From Pseudomonadota bacterium (lineage in GTDB: Bacteria; Myxococcota_A; Polyangia; Fen-1088), in assembly GCA_017881285.1 (NCBI GenBank), contig JADGRD010000059.1:1-11206 (forward strand): a stretch of DNA of 11,206 bases. Reading direction: 5' to 3'. The translations under genes were made by a program, and so were the position numbers. This document shows positions 8,113-11,206 of this stretch, piece by piece (within the stretch, counting starts at the first letter, position 1; each line of letters starts with the position of its first letter). The notes beneath the pieces are model-generated. The model searched no databases, had not been told where the DNA came from, and was given only the letters and a program-made list of their open reading frames with translations.

Positions 8113-8233
8113 TTTCTCACCACAGAGGGCGCAGAGGACACAGAGGTCGGACAGAAAGGGGTTGCCGGATCCAGGATCCGATCCCTTCCCTTGTCCCCAA
8201 GCTCTGCGCTTTCTGCGCTCTCTGCGGTGAAAG
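8113..8233. terminator. 121-bp imperfect inverted repeat, probable bidirectional terminator
   Basis: The element is symmetric about base 8173. Its core is a perfect CGGATCC-A-GGATCCG (8166-8180). The outer arms are CACCACAGAGGGCGCAGAG... on the left and, read on the other strand, CACCGCAGAGAGCGCAGA... on the right. The middle parts (GGACAGAAAGGGG against GGACAAGGGAAGGG) also match. It fills the gap between the greB stop (8072) and the epimerase stop (8242-8240), so both transcripts would read into a very long hairpin. 'Cacagagg'-type repeats of this kind recur between genes in many environmental bacteria (general knowledge). No T-run follows either side. Confidence 0.7.
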
Positions 8234-8239
8234 ATCCAT

Positions 8240-9208
8240 CTACTGATTTAGGTTGCGCCACCAGTCCACGAAGCGTGGGATGCCGGCGTCGACTGAGACC
8301 TTGGGGGCATAGCCCAGATCGCCTTGCGCCAGGTCGACGTCGGCCAGGGTGTGTTTCATGTCGCCGGCCTGCTCGGGCTGCCACTCGATGATGGCCGGCT
8401 TGCCCAGCGCGGCCGCGATCCTGTCGACCAGTTCCTTCAGGCTGGTGGGGCGACAGCCGCCCAGGTTGTAGATACGATAGGCGGTGCGCCCGTCGCGCGC
8501 CTGCTGGTCGATGGCCGCCACCACGCCGTCGAGGATGTCGTCGATCCAGGTGTAGTCGCGCGAGGTGGTGCCGTCGCCGAAAAGCTGGATAGGCTGGCCG
8601 ACCGCGATGAGGCGGGTGAAGGTGTGGATGGCCAGATCCGGCCGCTGGCGTGGGCCGTACACCGTAAAGAGGCGCAGGCAGGTCACGGCCGCGCCGCGCA
8701 GGTGGTGGTGGGTGAAGGCCATGAGCTCGCCCGCGCGCTTGGTCGCGGCGTAGGGCGACAAGGGCCGGCCGCACGGGTCGAATTCCGAGAATGGCACGTC
8801 GCTGTCCAGGCCATAGACCGACGACGACGAGGCGAACACGACGCGCTTGACGCCGCGTTCGTGGCAGGCATGCAGCAGGTGGAGCGTTCCGTTCACGTTC
8901 ACGTTCCAGTAGCGGCCGGGGCTGGCGATGGACGGCCGCACGCCCGCGAGCGCGGCCAGGTGCACGACGGTGTCGACCGGGCCGGCAATCGCGAACGCTT
9001 GATCCACGTCGTGCGGATCCGTCAGGTCGCCCTCGACCAGCGAGAAATCCCGGCGCGCGAGTAACCCGGCCAGGTTCCGCTCTTTCACTTCGCGCGGATA
9101 GAACGGATCGAAATTGTCGAAGCCGGTCACGCGATCGCCGCGCCCGCACAGCCGTTCGGCCAGGTGCGAACCGATGAACCCCGCGGCGCCCGTCAGCAAG
9201 ATCTTCAT
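8240..9208 (-). CDS. NAD-dependent epimerase/dehydratase, UDP-glucuronate 4-epimerase-like
   Basis: This predicts 322 residues of an extended short-chain dehydrogenase/reductase. The NAD-binding GAAGFIGSH is at 7-15. The SSSSVYG segment (127-133) and the catalytic YAATK, with Y153 and K157, are intact. DNFDPFYPREVKERNL (31-46) and the end segment DLGYAPKVSVDAGIPRFVDWW resemble UDP-glucuronate 4-epimerases of the CapI type, which supply UDP-galacturonate for capsule or lipopolysaccharide. UDP-glucose 4-epimerase is a less likely alternative. ATG 9208 overlaps the tlyA stop as ATGA, so the two genes are translationally coupled. A role in cell-surface polysaccharide would fit the glycosyltransferase and methyltransferase pair elsewhere in the window, but they are not adjacent. 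Confidence 0.88.
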   Translation of the reverse strand: MKILLTGAAGFIGSHLAERLCGRGDRVTGFDNFDPFYPREVKERNLAGLLARRDFSLVEGDLTDPHDVDQAFAIAGPVDTVVHLAALAGVRPSIASPGRYWNVNVNGTLHLLHACHERGVKRVVFASSSSVYGLDSDVPFSEFDPCGRPLSPYAATKRAGELMAFTHHHLRGAAVTCLRLFTVYGPRQRPDLAIHTFTRLIAVGQPIQLFGDGTTSRDYTWIDDILDGVVAAIDQQARDGRTAYRIYNLGGCRPTSLKELVDRIAAALGKPAIIEWQPEQAGDMKHTLADVDLAQGDLGYAPKVSVDAGIPRFVDWWRNLNQ

Positions 9209-9999
9209 ACGGGCGATGGTAACCGCAGGTGGAGGAGAAACTCCACATTCCCCTTGCCGCCGGTGATGGGCGAGGTGGTCTCGCCCACCACGGCAAAGCC
9301 CAGCGCCCGTGCCGCCTCCGCCACCTCGGCAACCGCCTGCCTGCGATCCGCCTCGTCGCGCACGATCCCCCCTTTGCCGACCTTGTCGCGCCCAACTTCG
9401 AACTGCGGCTTGACCAGCGGCACGACGGGCGCGCCCGGCACGAGGAGCGGCGGCAGCAAGGGCAGCACCAGGCGCAGCGAGATGAACGAGACGTCGATCA
9501 CGGCCAGCGTGCAGCGTTCCGGAATGCGCTCGGCCGGCATGTGACGAATGTTGGTCCGATCGATAACCACCACGCGCGGATCGCTGGCGACCTTCCAGTC
9601 GAGCTGGCCGTGCCCGACATCGACGCAGTACACGCGGCTGGCTCCGCGCTGGAGCAGGCAGTCGGTGAATCCGCCCGTCGAGGCGCCGATGTCCACCACC
9701 ACCGCCCCTGCCACGTCCACGCCGAAGACGTCGAGCGCGTGCGCCAGCTTGAGCCCGCCGCGCGAGACATAGGGCATGGGTTCGCCGCGCAAGCGCAGCA
9801 CCGCGCCCGCCGGCAAAACATCGCCCGCCTTGTCCACCGGCTTGTCGCCGCACAGGATCTGCCCGGCCAGGATCAGGGCGCGCGCCCGCTCGCGCGAGGG
9901 CGCCAAACCCTGTTCGACAACCGCGACATCCGCGCGGAGCTTGCCCGGCCGCGCTGGCGCCTCGGCCTCGTCCTTCGGGGGCTTGTCCTTGCGTCCCAC
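9205..9999 (-). CDS. tlyA: TlyA-family rRNA (cytidine-2'-O)-methyltransferase
   Basis: This predicts 264 residues, normal for TlyA. An S4-type RNA-binding domain (about 21-80: LRADVAVVEQGLAPSRERAR onward) is followed by the linker PYVSRGGLKL (76-85) and an FtsJ-like Rossmann methyltransferase with VVDIGASTGGFTDCLLQRGA (101-120), D169 in AVIDVSFISL, and VKPQFEVGRD (196-205). K84, D169, K197 and E201 are plausible members of a K-D-K-E tetrad. Family members 2'-O-methylate rRNA cytidines (capreomycin target sites) and are often mislabelled hemolysins. The start GTG 9999 has no Shine-Dalgarno but a TATTCT box exactly 6 nt before it, so the mRNA may be leaderless. The gene is followed by a coupled sugar epimerase. 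Confidence 0.92.
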   Translation of the reverse strand: MGRKDKPPKDEAEAPARPGKLRADVAVVEQGLAPSRERARALILAGQILCGDKPVDKAGDVLPAGAVLRLRGEPMPYVSRGGLKLAHALDVFGVDVAGAVVVDIGASTGGFTDCLLQRGASRVYCVDVGHGQLDWKVASDPRVVVIDRTNIRHMPAERIPERCTLAVIDVSFISLRLVLPLLPPLLVPGAPVVPLVKPQFEVGRDKVGKGGIVRDEADRRQAVAEVAEAARALGFAVVGETTSPITGGKGNVEFLLHLRLPSPV

Positions 10000-10005
10000 G
10001 GACGC

Positions 10006-10011
10006 AGAATA
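10006..10011 (-). promoter_or_regulatory. Candidate -10 box for a leaderless tlyA transcript
   Basis: TATTCT on the minus strand ends 6 nt before the tlyA GTG. Transcription would then begin at or next to the start codon. TTGCAA (10036-10031) lies 19 nt upstream as a poor -35. No ribosome site exists between box and start. Confidence 0.4.
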
Positions 10012-10030
10012 CGCCGACTCCAGTTCGCGG

Positions 10031-10058
10031 TTGCAAACCGGATCGCCGCAAGTACAAT
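10031..10058 (+). promoter_or_regulatory. Sigma70-type promoter of tRNA-Ala
   Basis: TTGCAA (10031-10036, 4/6 to TTGACA) and TACAAT (10053-10058, 5/6 to TATAAT) are spaced by 16 bp. The expected start near 10065 gives a leader of about 19 nt before the mature tRNA at 10084. A CCCGG/CCGGG mini-hairpin lies in the leader. Good agreement for a stable-RNA promoter. Confidence 0.65.
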
Positions 10059-10083
10059 CCCTGCACCCGGACCGCCGGGTACC

Positions 10084-10148
<65 letters not shown>

Positions 10149-10156
<8 letters not shown>

Positions 10157-10167
10157 CCGCGAAGATC
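10149..10167 (+). repeat. tRNA 3'-end direct repeat, copy 1 (att-like)
   Basis: CAGCTCCACCGCGAAGATC spans the last 8 bases of the tRNA and 11 bases of flank. It matches 10403-10419 in 17 positions, with a single 2-base (CC) gap. A repeat of a tRNA 3' end is the usual footprint of integrase-mediated insertion, but no integrase is visible in the window. Confidence 0.5.
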
Positions 10168-10371
10168 ATTCACGTTTTGCGAAAGGGAGGGGGAGGGGCG
10201 CGGGCTCCGCAATGTGCACCAAGCGGTCCGTACCTGCTTGCTCGGGCATCGCACCTGGTCGCTGTCGATTCGGCATCGCTACCTCCGATCGCCGGGGGCT
10301 CAGTATACCGAGCACCTCGTGTCAGGCCAGCGCATTTGTCACCGCGACGTGCGAATAGCGGACCCGTTTAG

Positions 10372-10396
10372 CCTAAAGACGCGTCTTCTCCTAAAG
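10372..10396. repeat. 12-bp palindrome flanked by CCTAAAG direct repeats
   Basis: AAGACGCGTCTT (10376-10387) is a perfect palindrome. CCTAAAG occurs at 10372-10378 and again at 10390-10396, an 18-bp period. A looser copy, ACTAAAAGCC, lies near 10433. The arrangement could be an operator or recombination accessory site for the downstream gene. No function is shown. Confidence 0.4.
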
Positions 10397-10402
10397 CCGA
10401 GC

Positions 10403-10419
10403 CAGCTCCAGCGAAGATC
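10403..10419 (+). repeat. tRNA 3'-end direct repeat, copy 2 (att-like)
   Basis: CAGCTCCAGCGAAGATC repeats the tRNA-Ala 3' terminus and its flank (10149-10167) apart from two missing bases (CC after the A73 equivalent). Similarity fades outside this core, and the T arm is not duplicated. The two copies are separated by 235 bp. Confidence 0.5.
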
Positions 10420-10520
10420 CGCAGCGCTTTGGACTAAAAGCCCGATTGCGTCTAACGGGCCAAATTCGGCTGCTGATTATTTCTCGACGAATCACCTACG
10501 GGCTTCTTGCCTATGGCTCT

Positions 10521-11206
10521 ATGTCGGGAATGAGGTGCTTCGGATCCGATTCATCGTCCCTTGCAGAGCTTCACTCGGCGCTCTCCTCGTCGGACGGCGC
10601 CGGTTGCGTGCCCGATGCGACAAAGCTGTTTGCCGACGGCGCCATCACCAAGACTACCAAGACCGACAACCAGACCATCGCGAAACTGATCTTCGCAGCC
10701 GGTGTCCCACCGAAAGATGTCGGCAGGGTGTATCTCAAGCTCGCCGGCCGCGTTCTCCCGACCGACAAGCACCTGGCGAGGGCGTACATAGGCCGGACGC
10801 TCAAGCACGCGCGCATCGACGAGGAAAGGTGGAATCTGCGCGAGCATGCGATGCCTTGCGATCCGCTGTCGGCGCTGTGGGATGCGCTCGCACTCAACCA
10901 GATCCGACCTGGCGATGGCGAGCGCCAGCGGACGCAGCGCGCCCTGCTGGAAACGGGGATCGCGCTGCTCTCGCCGCACCAGCGCAGCTTGGTGCGGGCA
11001 TGGATGGCTCACTCCGGCGAGAACACTGTGGTCGAGATCCATGAGGCCCTGCCCCAGATCTGCGGGCATGGCGCCTACCACTGCAAGAACAAGGCATTTG
11101 CCCGCCTGATCCGCATCGTCGCTGGCCTCGCGGCGGCCACAGGCAACTTGGATCTGCGCCCCAGCGGCGCTCGCAAGTGTTCACGGCATGAGCAGGAACT
11201 TCGCTC
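10521..11206 (+). CDS. Unrecognised protein, 3' end beyond window
   Basis: An open frame runs from ATG 10521 (or ATG 10530) to the window edge, 228 codons so far. I do not recognise the family. Coding is supported by strong G/C preference at third positions from about 10570 onward and a balanced amino-acid composition. The other frames, including a long one that overlaps on the same strand, give arginine-rich or shadow-like proteins. Visible features are a serine-rich N-terminus (to about 25), a helical, lysine-rich stretch (50-100, with NQTIAKLIFAAGVPPKDVGR), and a Cys/His cluster CGHGAYHC at 181-188 that could bind a metal. No signal peptide or membrane segment is seen. No clear ribosome site precedes either ATG. 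Its first codons lie in the lower-GC stretch next to the tRNA, so it may belong to an inserted segment. Confidence 0.55.
   Translation, partial: MSGMRCFGSDSSSLAELHSALSSSDGAGCVPDATKLFADGAITKTTKTDNQTIAKLIFAAGVPPKDVGRVYLKLAGRVLPTDKHLARAYIGRTLKHARIDEERWNLREHAMPCDPLSALWDALALNQIRPGDGERQRTQRALLETGIALLSPHQRSLVRAWMAHSGENTVVEIHEALPQICGHGAYHCKNKAFARLIRIVAGLAAATGNLDLRPSGARKCSRHEQELR

Larger units (their letters stand above)
10157..10520. other. Gene-poor, lower-GC spacer after the tRNA
   Basis: These 364 bp hold no coding frame I can support. Several frames are open, but their translations are arginine/serine-rich with no family signature. A G-rich run (AAAGGGAGGGGGAGGGG) lies near 10184. From about 10381 the GC content falls to 52-57% per 60-base line by my count, well below the flanking genes. 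The stretch contains the second copy of the tRNA 3' end, a 12-bp palindrome with flanking CCTAAAG repeats, and a small GCCCG/CGGGC hairpin (about 10440-10460) which on the minus strand is followed by TTTT. Confidence 0.6.

Noticed and set aside
7539..9395. A 618-codon minus-strand frame across greB, the hairpin repeat and the epimerase
   Set aside because: It is a shadow of two real genes. Its middle includes the repeat-derived SFTAESAESAEL peptide, which is not evidence of coding.
8240..10066. A 608-codon minus-strand frame that would join the epimerase to an upstream region
   Set aside because: Its first half overlaps tlyA out of frame and is arginine/glycine-rich. The epimerase proper begins at ATG 9208 with MKILLTGAAGFIGSH.
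10184..10202. G-run stretch after the tRNA as a possible G-quadruplex
   Set aside because: Runs of three to five G are present, but they are too few and too close to other GC-rich background to support a specific structure.
10449..10457. GTCTAAC resembling an integron attC core (RYYYAAC)
   Set aside because: No matching GTTRRRY was found in the next 100 or so bases, and the inner paired arms of an attC are absent.
10214..11044. A 276-codon plus-strand frame overlapping the unknown gene
   Set aside because: From about 10570 on the product is arginine-rich and typical of a shifted GC-rich frame. The frame of ATG 10521 has better codon and residue use.

Overview
The window is a GC-rich, densely packed bacterial chromosome segment. 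The best taxonomic guess is a Myxococcota/former Deltaproteobacteria-type organism. The reasons are the base composition, the OmpA-type barrel protein, and a J-domain protein with an N-terminal 'LTPTEGFVLSRIDG' segment that recalls myxobacterial proteins. This placement is inference and was not tested by any search.

Layout. A partial outer-membrane beta-barrel gene (minus, runs off the left edge) diverges from a plus-strand run of five genes: a SAM methyltransferase and a GT2 polyprenyl-phosphate-type glycosyltransferase (4-bp ATGA overlap), argD, argF, and a TTG-started J-domain protein. The last of these meets, tail to tail, a minus-strand pair made of hisI and a DinG/YoaA-family helicase. 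A 16-bp perfect palindrome sits on that convergent junction. hisI diverges from greB. greB converges on a UDP-sugar epimerase across a 121-bp imperfect inverted repeat of the 'CACAGAGG' kind, probably acting as a bidirectional terminator. The epimerase is translationally coupled (ATGA) to the upstream tlyA. tlyA diverges from a tRNA-Ala(CGC) that has a clear sigma70-type promoter.

Downstream of the tRNA the character changes. About 360 bp hold no recognisable gene, and the part from about 10381 is only 52-57% GC. This stretch contains a second copy of the tRNA 3' end plus its flank and a small palindrome. It is followed by an unrecognised gene that runs off the right edge. This looks like the border of an integrated or remodelled segment at a tRNA gene.

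Taken together, most of the window is housekeeping: arginine and histidine biosynthesis, transcript-cleavage factor, rRNA methylation, DNA helicase and cell-surface sugar metabolism. The points worth a second look are the helicase that lacks one of the four expected Fe-S cysteines, the long hairpin repeat, and the tRNA-adjacent duplication with its unknown neighbour. I did not find a convincing complete new multi-gene system.
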